A stretch of 64,000 nucleotides of DNA. Source: Blepharisma stoltei (lineage: Eukaryota > Ciliophora > Heterotrichea > Heterotrichida > Blepharismidae). This document shows, piece after piece, positions 55,464-64,000 of this stretch (the first letter of the stretch is position 1; every line of letters begins with the position of its first letter). Under the pieces are notes generated by a model. The model did not search any database, was not told the DNA's origin, and saw nothing but the letters and a program-made list of their open reading frames with translations. The position numbers and the translations under genes were made by a program. Where the stretch lies: the NCBI GenBank assembly GCA_914767885.1, contig CAJZBQ010000062.1, positions 248,001 through 312,000 on the forward strand, given 5' to 3'.

Positions 55464-56153
55464 CTAGATTTTCCTTAATAATGCGAGCCTAATTGAGCTA
55501 CAATTATGAACTGATCTCACAAATTCATCATTATATTGAAACTCAAATCTTGACTGTAATCCTTCTAAGTATGGATTAATAGTATGAGAAACTCTGAATT
55601 TGTAAGTCATTATCACTTGAGTTTTTTCTGAACACAGATAATGCAGTGTGTTACAAAAATCATTTGCAAGTGACTAATAATCAATTACTGGCAAATAAAA
55701 TAAATCAGAAAACACTATATAATCATATTCTCTTGCTTTCAGAATTTCTCTTTGCTCTTCATTTCTTCAATCAAGCTCACTTACCAAATATGACCCTGTG
55801 AATAATTCTTTATTTTCTTCTAAATTTTGCTCGGATAATTTCAGCCCTGGCATAATATCAGTTGTATATACTTCTCCTCCTCCAATGCAAGCAACAATCG
55901 AAGGCAAGGCAGTCCCAGCTCCTAATTCAAGTACTTTTTTCCCTCTAAAATCGATATCCTTTATAAACCTCGACACAACATACGAGGCATCCCAAAGTTG
56001 TCCACATATTCCTAATTTCCAATCCTGATTAATCCTAATAATCCTTTCACCCAAATCATCAAGCAGCAGCACAGGATCATGAACATACCTCACATCATAA
56101 AATTCCGTCAGGCTGGTATCATCTTGTCCCATATGAACTATCTTCCCTTCCAT
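55464..56153 (-). CDS. METTL21/FAM86-type protein methyltransferase
   Basis: 224 residues after removal of a 15-nt intron (55674-55688). SAM-binding motif I is VLELGAGTALPSIVAC; the preceding GQLWDASYVVSRFI is typical of Methyltransf_16 lysine methyltransferases; YDYIVFSDLFYL is the post-motif acidic loop where this family has D/E-x-x-Y/F. The target protein is unknown. Start MEGKIVHMGQDDTSL at 56153; only 27 bp separate it from the divergent RagC/D gene. Confidence 0.85.
55674..55688 (-). other. 15-nt intron in methyltransferase gene
   Basis: Minus strand GTAATTGATTATTAG. Removal joins SDLFYLP to SLANDFCNTLHY. Confidence 0.88.
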
Positions 56154-56180
56154 TTATCTTTTCCAAGTTGAACAATAAAT

Positions 56181-57155
56181 ATGAACATAGCTGTTCTTGG
56201 AAGCAAGCGAGTAGGAAAATCCTCAATTTTAAAAGTAGTTTTTCAGAAAATGTCCCCCAATGAGACTTTATTCATCGAAAGCACAACGAGAGTTGATGAA
56301 GTGAAAATCCAAAACAATCCATACACTAGATGCACAATTCTTGATTTCCCAGGGACCTTTGAGATTTCCCAGATGACGTCTCTAGAGAGAAGGTTTCTGC
56401 AGGACTCTGCCATGATCATATATGTTCTAGATGCCCAGGATGAGCCATATAATAAGTCACTGGAAAAGCTAGTAAGTTTGATGAGCGAAGTTTATAGTTT
56501 TAATCCCCACTGCAAAATAGAGGTGTTTTGTCACAAAATTGATGGGGATATGTTTGTAAATGATGATGTAAAGCTGGGAGTACTTAATGAAGTCTCAGAA
56601 ATTGTAAGGTTTGATACAACTGAAAGAAAGCTGCCAGAGCCAAGCTTTCATTTGACTAGCATTTATGATTTGAGCATTTTTGAAGCTATGAGCAAGTGCA
56701 TACAGAAAATAACCCCAGGAGTCGGGCACATGCAAAACTTGTTAGATATTTTGATGAGCCACTGCAGAATTGATAAAGTTTATGTGTTTGATGTAATTAG
56801 CAAGCTTTATATTGCCACAGATTCGACACCGGTGGATTTGATTTCGTATGAACTGTGCTCAGATATGATTGATGTGGTTATTGATGTGTCGTGCATTTAT
56901 GGAGTAGGAGAAGACGAAAACTTCAATAATGCGTTTGATGGAAAAAGCACGTCAGTTATTAGACTAGATACAGGGCTAACACTTTACTTAAGGGAAGTGG
57001 AGCATTTATTAGCACTTGTGTGCTTGGTGAAAGATGATAACTTTGAAAGACATCATCTGATAGACTATAATATAGATAGATTTAAAGAAGGGGCGAAGAA
57101 AATTTTAGATGCCAGGGAAAAGTGGGTGAAGGAGCAAGAAGAGGTTAAAGGCTAA
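56181..57155 (+). CDS. RagC/D (Gtr2-like) small GTPase
   Basis: 324 residues. G1 is GSKRVGKSS, G3 LDFPGTF, G4-like CHKIDGD. The Rag-specific C-terminal roadblock part has SFHLTSIYDLSIFEAMSKC and KLYIATDSTPVDLISYELC, very close to RagC/D. It works as a heterodimer with RagA/B on the lysosome to signal amino acids to TORC1. No insertion. Start MNIAVLGSKRVGK. Confidence 0.95.
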   Translation: MNIAVLGSKRVGKSSILKVVFQKMSPNETLFIESTTRVDEVKIQNNPYTRCTILDFPGTFEISQMTSLERRFLQDSAMIIYVLDAQDEPYNKSLEKLVSLMSEVYSFNPHCKIEVFCHKIDGDMFVNDDVKLGVLNEVSEIVRFDTTERKLPEPSFHLTSIYDLSIFEAMSKCIQKITPGVGHMQNLLDILMSHCRIDKVYVFDVISKLYIATDSTPVDLISYELCSDMIDVVIDVSCIYGVGEDENFNNAFDGKSTSVIRLDTGLTLYLREVEHLLALVCLVKDDNFERHHLIDYNIDRFKEGAKKILDAREKWVKEQEEVKG

Positions 57156-57708
57156 TTACAAATTAATAAGATTTATAAAATAAAGAAATTAAATTAATAA
57201 AGAGTGCAGTATAAATTCTATAGCAATATTAAATTTTTATTAAAGAAATTTTTATTTTTTAATATTAAATATTTAAAGTAAAGAACTTTAATTGTGATAA
57301 AAATTGCATTTGAGTGAACTAAAGGTTGAGTTCTTTAATTGAGGATTATTTAAAAATTGATTATAAAAGATGGTGTCATTAGATTCCTCTAAAATTCAAT
57401 TTTAACTTTCCTCATGATATATAATTGTTACTCCATTCATTATATATTTTTGATATTAAAAGAACTTTATTAAACACTATTTCTAATTTTTTATAGAAAT
57501 AAAATATCAATCAAGATGATTTAGATCATATAAATAGCTAGATATGATTCAATTCTGATATAATTTAATAAGAGCTAATGCTAAACAATTTTATTGTTAA
57601 ATTTATTGCCTCATACCTTTATCTCTAAAGTATCAATTAATTTAAGGGGCTTTCTTTCAAAAATTCCAACCACAAATTTTCCATATTGTAGGTAATGTAA
57701 GTATAAAT
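57156..57708. other. Intergenic, AT-rich
   Basis: 553 bp of very AT-rich spacer with no gene or repeat recognised. Confidence 0.5.
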
Positions 57709-58104
57709 ATGTCTTCCTTAAACGAAATTCGCCCGTTTGTTTGTTCGATATGTCAAGCCAAGTTCAAGAATAAGCAATTCCTTCAAAGGCACATGATTTC
57801 TCATACTTCTCTCAGAAGTTTTATATGTGATATTTGTGGTAAAACTTATAAATACAAAAAAGGGTTAAACAGGCACATACAAAAAGTCCACACAGAAATG
57901 TGGGAATCAATGAAACAGCAGCACCCTCGGAAAAGATGCAACACTTTTGATGTTGGCCACTTTTTATCTCTTGAAGAGGACTCTTCATACAAGATAGACG
58001 AAGCACTTGAAAATCAAGTTTTTAAAGAGGTCTCAGTCAATGAGAATGTCAATATAGAAGATGCAACTTGTAGAGTTATTTTTACATCCCCATTCCCTGC
58101 TTAA
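57709..58104 (+). CDS. C2H2 zinc-finger protein
   Basis: 131 residues with two C2H2 fingers near the N-terminus: FVCSICQAKFKNKQFLQRH...H and FICDICGKTYKYKKGLNRH...H. The C-terminal part is acidic and unstructured. Probably a nucleic-acid-binding regulator. Confidence 0.85.
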   Translation: MSSLNEIRPFVCSICQAKFKNKQFLQRHMISHTSLRSFICDICGKTYKYKKGLNRHIQKVHTEMWESMKQQHPRKRCNTFDVGHFLSLEEDSSYKIDEALENQVFKEVSVNENVNIEDATCRVIFTSPFPA

Positions 58105-58592
58105 TATTACTTAATTAATTCTAATAAAGGTACAGGATTGCTTAAGAATTAATTAAATTAAATTTAATGAGTTTGATTTTTGAAAATTACTGTATCCATA
58201 AATCTGATATTTTTAAAACTTTAATTTTAAATAAAATTGAGCACTTACAATTTTAAACTTGTAGTGTTCAGATTGGCGGAATTTTTGGCTCAGTTGGCAA
58301 ATTAAATACAAAAATGTCTTGCAAGTTTCCAACACGCCATATGCTAGCAGATAACTTGCATTTAGATAAAACTTTGTGGAATTGAAATAAAGCAAAGACG
58401 AAAGAGATATCGGATTTTAAATGCAAATTGAGCTTAATAATAATTTTGGCTTTGATAGTGAGATATCGACTATTTTATAAAAAAAATTGAAAAAGATAAT
58501 ATAAAAGTATACTATTTTAGATAGCCTAAAGTCTTTATATCCTAATTTTCCTTATTATTAAGTTCTTTTAAAAACGTATAATATGAAATAGA
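58105..58592. other. Intergenic, AT-rich
   Basis: 488 bp between convergent genes. The short ORFs present have no coding signature. Confidence 0.5.
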
Positions 58593-59686
58593 TTAAAGCG
58601 ATTTTTTTAGCTCGCTACTCTTTTTTAATTTCAATTGCTCGCTATTTCTCGCCGAATCACGATTTCTTCTTTTACGAAAATATTTTTTAGTAGGAGTCCC
58701 AAAAGATTCTTTCGATTTGAGAGTAAATTGTTTTGTGCTTTGAGTTTTCAAAAGCTCAAAGCTTGTTCTTGACGCAAATGTTGAGAAGATTTTGGGATTA
58801 TCAAAATATTCTCTCAATGGGATTGGATATTTTTCGTTATCCTTAGAAAAGGCAACAGAAAACCTGTCATTTCAGCCTTTTTCTAACTCCTACCCTTTAT
58901 TAGTGTTTAAAAATGCTTTAAATATACTTTGTTTTTACAATAAATAATTTGATATGCAGTTAAGATGATATAATGCAATCTCTAACTAATTTTATACAGC
59001 TTACACTATAAAACATAAGCATTATAAATTATTTTAGACTATTCATTTCATTATTTAAATATTAGATTTTTAATTTGAAAAAACAAATTACATATAAATA
59101 AATTAAAAAAAATTAATCTCTTTGCTAGTAAAGATTTTTTGCCCGCTAAACAAGTTAGAGTAGAGTAAAGATCTTGAGGCTGGTCTCCAAACTGTTGAAG
59201 TTCTTGGAATTCTATGTGATAGTTTATCAAGCGTCGATCTTAAGTTAGGAGTTTCATACAGCTTTTGCTGTGTAGGTGTACAGAGTCTGACTAATTTTCC
59301 TTTGGAAGGTTTATACTTAATTATTAAACTTTATGCACCTCTTTAAATTAGAACATCCATTTTTTGGGCATTATACCCTCTCTTTAAATTGAAAAAAAAA
59401 TTCAAAAAGAAATTTAGGTGAAAATATTTTTTTTATAAACTAGCTTTAACCTAATTTAATGAAAAGCGATACTTATTAAACAGTTTTCACTCTGAATATA
59501 TTAATTTTTTGAATTAATCCTCATAAAATAAATTAAAATTCAAAAATATTGCGGGTCAATTTATATTTTTTAATCTCCAAATTTTATATTTTTTTTGAAA
59601 AATATTACCCCTTTAAATTATAATAGGATTATTTGTCCCAATTTAAAGTGGGAGATTTATCGCTTTGATCAAATATAACCATCCAT
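58593..59686 (-). CDS. Hypothetical protein rebuilt across two MITEs
   Basis: 155 residues once insertions of 344 bp (59314-59657) and 282 bp (58884-59165) are removed at TA repeats. Start MDGYIWSKRYKPSKGKL at 59686; middle LYETPNLRSTLDKL and STVWRPASRSLEKGWNDRF; stop TAA at 58593. Two Trp are TGA. Only the last 74 codons form an ORF in the raw sequence, so the gene is invisible without excision. The frame sum is exact. Basic, Ser/Lys-rich C-terminus; family not recognised. A WNDRF...SKDN...YFD motif recurs in the fragment at 59714. Confidence 0.65.
58884..59165 (-). mobile_element. MITE family 1, degenerate, reverse orientation
   Basis: 282 bp between TA repeats. Left CTAACTCCTACCC; interior TATACAGCTTACACTATAAAAC matches the reversed core as at 1-261; right part holds the eroded palindrome TTTTTTGCCCGCTAAACAAG. 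Confidence 0.65.
59314..59657. mobile_element. MITE family 2, single-core copy
   Basis: 344 bp between TA repeats. Ends CTCTTTAAATTAGAAC and CAATTTAAAGTGGGAG; core ATAAACTAGCTTTAACCTAATTTAAT matches the copy in APC2, without its internal duplication. The edge positions follow from restoring the host frame. Confidence 0.7.
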
Positions 59687-59713
59687 ATAAAATCAGTTTC
59701 TCTCTATTCCAAT

Positions 59714-59821
59714 TTATTTATTTTCTCCAAACAGCATATCAAAATATTGCCTGAAAAAATCATGACTACATTGATTATCTTTGCTTGGGATCACAAAAAA
59801 GCGATCGTTCCACCTTTTCAT
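59714..59821 (-). pseudogene. Partial duplicate of the 58.6-kb gene
   Basis: 35 codons from ATG 59821, reading MKRWNDRFFVIPSKDN...FRQYFDMLFGENK then TAA. It shares WNDRF, SKDN and YFD at the same spacing with the gene just downstream. No N-terminal or C-terminal remainder is seen. Probably a tandem duplicate remnant, or a tiny gene. Confidence 0.4.
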
Positions 59822-59922
59822 TGATTTTTTTAACCTATTATTTCAAACACTAATTTAAATTTTCCTCAAATTCAAAACAATCTCTTAAAGTACTTTATTT
59901 TAGAATGATAGACTATTCCATC

Positions 59923-60825
59923 TTATAAAATAATATCATCCTCCTCCTCATCTTCATCCCAGCCGCTATCTTCAACAACTTTGAATTCTTTTCTTACATC
60001 ATATATATATCCAGGATCCCCTGGCCGTAGCGCATTCTGTTTAAAAACGGTATCCATTTGCTGCTTATGGAGCAAAACTTCTTCAGGTGTCAGTTTATTC
60101 AAATCAATTTCGTCCTTTGTAGGAGATCCTGAATTTCTGCTGGGTCGTCGAGGATTCTCATTTTCTAGTTTTTGTTGGAGGTGGCGAATGAGGTCTACGA
60201 TTTGGTCGTCAGAGATTTTGGCTGGGGGGAGATACATGCTATGCTTCTTTCTGAGCTTTTGAATCCAATCTCGAGGGTTATCTTGGGGCTGGAGCTCACG
60301 TAATCTCATCTTGTGATGGTAGAGCTTTCCAGTGGAGGGAACTAGGTATTCTAACACTATTGTGGGAGGCTCATATTTTAGTCCGAATCGTTTCGGAAGG
60401 AAGTCGGGAAAGATATCTAGATTAGATTGTGATGTGTATTTATAGGCCCCCACTTCCTATGCATCATGCGCTCACAAGGGTTAGCTGTGCTGTGGGATCC
60501 ATCAAGGCAACTTGAGCTAGAATGAAACCTCAGGTTTTTCAGCAGAGGCATTTTTAATATGATCGAATCACAGGGATTTAACCGAAGCCTCCACTTCCAA
60601 CTCAAACGCTGACATTACCCAACCCTGTTTGCTCAGGCCAGATAGTCCTTTTTAATACCTTTTTGGCAGGAGAGGCCTCCTTAAAATTCTAGTTGAGCCT
60701 GCCCTTCTCTCTTCCCCTGCTGTACCAAAAGAAAAATTCAATAACTTTTGCATTGGGACAAAGCCAACAAGTCCAAGTCTCTGCTCGTCAGCCCTTTTAA
60801 ATTCATGGAAGAAATCTAAAGACAT
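59923..60825 (-). CDS. CEP19: CEP19-like centrosomal/ciliary protein
   Basis: 167 residues after removal of a 399-bp insertion; human CEP19 is of similar length. Start MSLD, then IFPDFLPKRFGLKYEPPTIVLEY across the junction. The C-terminal motif NKLTPEEVLLHKQQMDTVF...DPGYIYDVRKEF...SGWDEDEEEDD is the CEP19 signature. In other organisms CEP19 recruits RABL2 and IFT-B at the ciliary base. The insertion lies after codon 4, so without excision there is no normal start. Confidence 0.88.
60410..60808 (-). mobile_element. SINE-like insertion in CEP19, 10-bp TSD
   Basis: 399 bp between AAGAWATCTA copies (60410-60419, 60809-60818; one mismatch). The minus strand ends in CACAATCTAATC, the TAATC tail type; head AATTTAAAAGGGCTGACG. 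Confidence 0.8.
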
Positions 60826-60957
60826 GATTCTAGAATTTAAATATTGTATACTCCCAAATAATCTATAACTGAATACTAATAAGCTCTTTCTGCTATTAAC
60901 TTTAAGAGCAAGATCGCCAGCCTAGCCTAAAATCAATATGCAAATATATAGTTAATA

Positions 60958-62812
60958 TTAAAACTTATCAAGAAGAAACTCAGTGAACTCGCTAAGATCA
61001 ATTTGGCCATCTCCGTTTTTATCTGCTTCTTTTAATAATTCTTTCCAAATTTCAATATCCAGATTGTCACTACTCGCAAGCCAATTCATCAATTCATCTA
61101 CAGAAAGCATTCCATTTTTATCTATATCAAAAATTGAAAAGGCTAGATACAAATTTGTTCTGGACAGCAAAATATTTTTATCAATGGACGCTTTGAGGTA
61201 TTCTGTATATTGTATGTATCCATCCATATCAGCGTCAACTTGCTTTATGATTTTTTCTACTTGACATGCAGCCTTATCATATGACATTCGCCTTTGCAGA
61301 TGATCGTTATCATTACTTAATTACTGATCAAGCTATGGCCGGTATACCATCTGAATTAATTGAGCTTGCCCGAGGCCGTCTTGAGAAGGCTCAGCGACTG
61401 CCAGACTTACTGCACGATTCCCATCCTCCAGGTTTCAGGGTTCTCCTCTCAGTTGTTACCAGTGGCACGCAGACGGCCCGTGCCGTTAGAGTGCATAGGT
61501 TTGGGACTTGCTTGCCACTTGTTCTTTCTCAGCATAAGCTAATTTTGCGCCAGTCGCTTTGTCTTGGCCCTCCACACGACACCCGTGGCCAGGTCTTACG
61601 ACAGAAAAAGCCCTTCTATAAGAGGGAAAAACCTTCTTAGAAGAGGAAAAACCCTACCGCAGAAGGAGGCCTTTGCAGATGATCAATTAGGTCTTCGCGC
61701 CCTATTTTCCCATCTCCGTCCTTGTCAATAACAGAAAAAATTTGTCTGATTTCTTTGAAATCTTTATTATTGATTATTTGTGCAGCAATAAAAGACATGA
61801 TTGTGTCTCTTAGCTTGAGTGTGTTAGAAAACTGCTTTAAATTTTCCAATATATGATCCAAAGTCCCTATATCAACAGTTTCATAGCTAATATGAGAAGT
61901 TATTCAAGGGTGACTTAAAGCTTCGCTTGCAGAAATTCGTTCTGCTTGAGGAACAAGCATTTTTTTAATCAGATCAAGCGCTTCAGGAGAAGTTTCTTGG
62001 AAAATTGGTAAGTCTGTGTTATATTCTCCTATTTTAATTCTTTCTATTATTTTATCGTCTGTTTTTCCTGGAAATGGTGGTCTTCCAGTCAGCAATATAT
62101 ACATAATTACACCGCAGCTCCATATATCACATTTTTCGCTATATTTTCCAGTAAAAACTTCAGGAGCCATATAAAAAATTGTCCCAACCATCCCTTCCAT
62201 TAATTCATTCTCTTTTAGTTTTACAGCTGTCCCAAAGTCTCCTATTTTCAGTTGGAAGCTTTTTCCTCTTTCTTCAATCATTATATTTTCAGGCTTTAAG
62301 TCTCTATGTACGATGCCTAAACCATGACAAAATGAGACAACTGAAAAAAGCTGCCTCATGATTTCTGCAGCTTGCGTTTCGCTGAACCTTGATAATTTAG
62401 AAATTTTCTTGAAAAGTTCTCCTCCTTCACAATATTCCATGACTAAATAGTAGTTTTCATCGTCTTCAAAGAAATCGTATATTCTGATAATATTGGGATG
62501 GTCTAGTAATTTAAGAATTTCTGTTTCCTGAGCCATACTGCCTTCTTGGTTTTCTTCAGACTCACTGCCTAGTTTTCTGTATATTTTTGCCGCTCTTAGC
62601 AAGCCTGAGAGTCGGTGAGTGCAGCGTCTTACCTCTCCAAAACTTCCTTTTCCAATTAAATTTCCTAGCATATAAAGTTGTTTGAAAGGAATCCCATGAG
62701 GCTTAACGAAAGCTCCTGGATGGATCTTTATATCAAGCGCACTTCGAGCTGTAGGAGGAGCTGAGTTGTTTATAGCCAATTCTTTTGGCTTTGCGGATGG
62801 GCAGCAACCCAT
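60958..62812 (-). CDS. Calcium-dependent protein kinase (CDPK)
   Basis: 491 residues after removal of a 379-bp insertion. Start MGCCPSAKP at 62812, a myristoylation/palmitoylation signal. The Ser/Thr kinase domain has GKGSFGEVRRC, VHRDLKPEN, KIGDFGTAV and YMAPEVFTGKYSEKCDIWS. The junction domain follows a TGA Trp (LSHPWITSH). Four EF-hands: DKDGDGKIGRED, DADMDGYIQYTE, DIDKNGMLSVDE and DKNGDGQIDLSE. The insertion sits just after EF-hand 1; excision at the 16-bp repeat restores LIDHLQRRMSYDKAA. CDPKs decode Ca2+ in alveolates and plants. Stop TAA at 60958. Confidence 0.95.
61290..61668. mobile_element. SINE-like insertion in CDPK, 16-bp TSD
   Basis: 379 bp between perfect GCCTTTGCAGATGATC copies (61290-61305, 61669-61684). 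The left inner edge TTATCATTACTTAATTACT resembles the minus-strand tail type. The TSD contains no TA. Confidence 0.9.
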
Positions 62813-63066
62813 TTTGTAATTAATAATTAAAAAAGAGCTTAGGGAATCCAAATTTTTTTTAGCAGTTTCGCTAATAAATTAAAATATTCCAACTAAAAAA
62901 TTTATTATTCATCCTGCGGCTTATGTAAAATTCTTATTATAATATTAATGACGTAAAACTAAATTAAAGCTTAAAAGACTCTAAACAGAAAATTAAATTT
63001 AAATTCATTTTGATTGGATCATAAATAAGATATAATGCTTACAAAAATATAAGATTTATACTGATC

Positions 63067-64000
63067 ATGGCCGATCTAAGATTGTTTGATGAAGTCAGTC
63101 CAGTGATAGAAGATATCTGTGGAGTTCCAAGGACGTGGGGAATTAAAGGTCTCCTCAGTAAAGAGGAATGCCAGCTCTTTTTACAAAATGTTGTACATGA
63201 TGAAGAACTAGATACATCTGCTTACAAAAGGGCAGATGAAGTAGAAATTTTCCCAAAACGAATATCTTATCGATATAAAGCGGATCTTGATAATCTGTCG
63301 TTGCAATTTTTCGACAGAATCAAGACACTTCTTCCAAACCCACTTGTTTTCAATCAAGAAGACTCTGAATTAGGGTCATTTTTAGAGGGGTCTTGAAAGT
63401 TGTGGGGAGTTAATGAAAGGATTAGCTTTTTGAAATACTTGCCAGGTGGGCAGTTTACAAAACATAAAGACGGAATATATTTTAAGAATGAGGACCTTAT
63501 CCTTTTTTTTGGGCTCACTTAAGTTAACCATTGATATTTTTTGAAATTTGTTTTTTTTTAATATTATGCAAAAGTAAACAGGCCATATTAATAATATTAT
63601 ATTGTAATTATATATTTAAATGTAAAAAAATTCAAAGGAGTTAGAAGCATGATAACTATTTTGATCTATCTTAACGATGATTATGAAGGAGGCAGGACAG
63701 TGCTATACAATGATGAAGAAACTGTTAGGGTCGCCTTCGAGCCAAAAGCAGGAGATGCTTGTGCAATGATGCAAAACGTTATACACGAAGGAGGAGTAGT
63801 CGAGTCAGGAGAAAAACATGCCATTAGGCTTGACATTATTTATGAAAGAGATGCCCCATACGATCCTCAAAAATTTGATAATAATCAACTAGCAATGCAG
63901 TATTTAAAGATCGCACAAGATTTAGAAAGAGCCCACCAAGCAACTGAGTCAGTAAAGTATTATCAAAGAGCGTTTAGATTAAACCCACATTTGGAGTGGA
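63067..64000 (+). CDS. Prolyl 4-hydroxylase-like 2OG-Fe(II) oxygenase with TPR, truncated by window
   Basis: Start MADLRLFDEVSPVIEDICGV; runs past the window end. The iron site is H-x-D in FTKHKDG, distal His in NVIHEGGVV, and the 2-oxoglutarate-binding basic residue lies in KHAIRLDIIYE. After removal of a 144-bp IES the junction reads KNEDLRSMITILIYLNDDYEGG, the conserved strand of this family. Trp in EGSWKLW is TGA. From about residue 225 a TPR begins (LKIAQDLERAHQATESVKYYQRAFRLNP), so it may be an oxygenase-TPR fusion. Confidence 0.88.
63497..63640. other. 144-bp IES in oxygenase gene
   Basis: AT-rich with TTA at both borders (63497, 63641) and short inverted ends TCCTTT/AAAGGA. It contains TAA stops; excision restores the conserved core. 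Confidence 0.88.

Noticed and set aside
58213-58395. 60-codon minus ORF in the 58.2-kb spacer
   Set aside because: Only just the minimum length, no domain and no neighbouring exon; spacer composition.
59160-59340. Plus-strand 60-codon frame starting near 59167
   Set aside because: The minus strand of the same DNA gives a better frame that joins both flanking exons of the gene at 58593-59686.
61266-61640. 124-codon plus-strand ORF in the CDPK region
   Set aside because: It lies almost wholly within the SINE-like insertion bounded by 16-bp duplications and has no domain. Long ORFs are expected by chance in its GC-rich sequence.

Overview
The window reads as germline (micronuclear) DNA of a heterotrich ciliate, most likely Blepharisma or a close relative. 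UGA is read as tryptophan inside conserved domains (MORN, Myb, kinesin linker, DDE transposase, CDPK), while UAA and UAG still end genes. All seven introns placed with confidence are 15 or 16 nt, GTA...AG. About two thirds of the genes are complete only after insertions carrying stop codons are removed between short direct repeats. No bacterial, viral or organellar region is seen, and no tRNA, rRNA or CRISPR array.

Layout. 0-5.3 kb: a partial MGSC gene cut by a MITE, then a WD40 gene. 5.6-13.5 kb: an LRR protein, an unknown gene, and a 1,683-residue STAND NTPase with two degenerate CHAT-like and two NB-ARC-like domains. 14.5-19.1 kb: an R2R3-Myb and two coiled-coil genes. 19.2-28.5 kb: mitochondrial transhydrogenase (NNT, beta-alpha order) and a kinesin; the kinesin motor is split by a MITE-related element with its own ORF. 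29.1-39.1 kb: a reductase-MORN fusion, a DD34E transposase gene, APC2, an unknown gene and EB1. 39.4-48.7 kb: one giant coiled-coil gene with three insertions. 48.9-64 kb: mitochondrial carrier, unknown gene, secreted protein, profilin, CHCH protein, SHIPPO-repeat protein, small membrane protein, methyltransferase, RagC/D, zinc finger, an unknown gene rebuilt across two MITEs, CEP19, CDPK and a prolyl-4-hydroxylase-like gene that runs off the end.

Insertions fall into classes. (1) MITE family 1: TTA/TA flanks, ends CTCC...GGAG, internal GTGAGCGAACAAAA palindrome; nine copies seen. (2) MITE family 2 (CCCTTTAAATTRGAAC ends), two copies. (3) A larger AACGAACAAAA element. (4) GC-rich foldbacks with GCCCGANGATGGCGC arms. 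(5) SINE-like or retroelement-like insertions of 250-760 bp, with 9-16 bp target duplications, an AAAATGNC-like head and a short-repeat tail of (TAATC)n or (TAAG)n type. (6) Short IESs of 63-248 bp. In every gene tested, removing one copy of the direct repeat plus the insertion restores frame and conserved residues, so the somatic genes can be predicted from this DNA. Many of the genes serve cilia, microtubules or the cell cycle (kinesin, EB1, CEP19, SHIPPO, APC2, coiled coils). Others serve signalling (RagC, CDPK) or mitochondria (NNT, carrier, CHCH), as expected of a ciliate chromosome.
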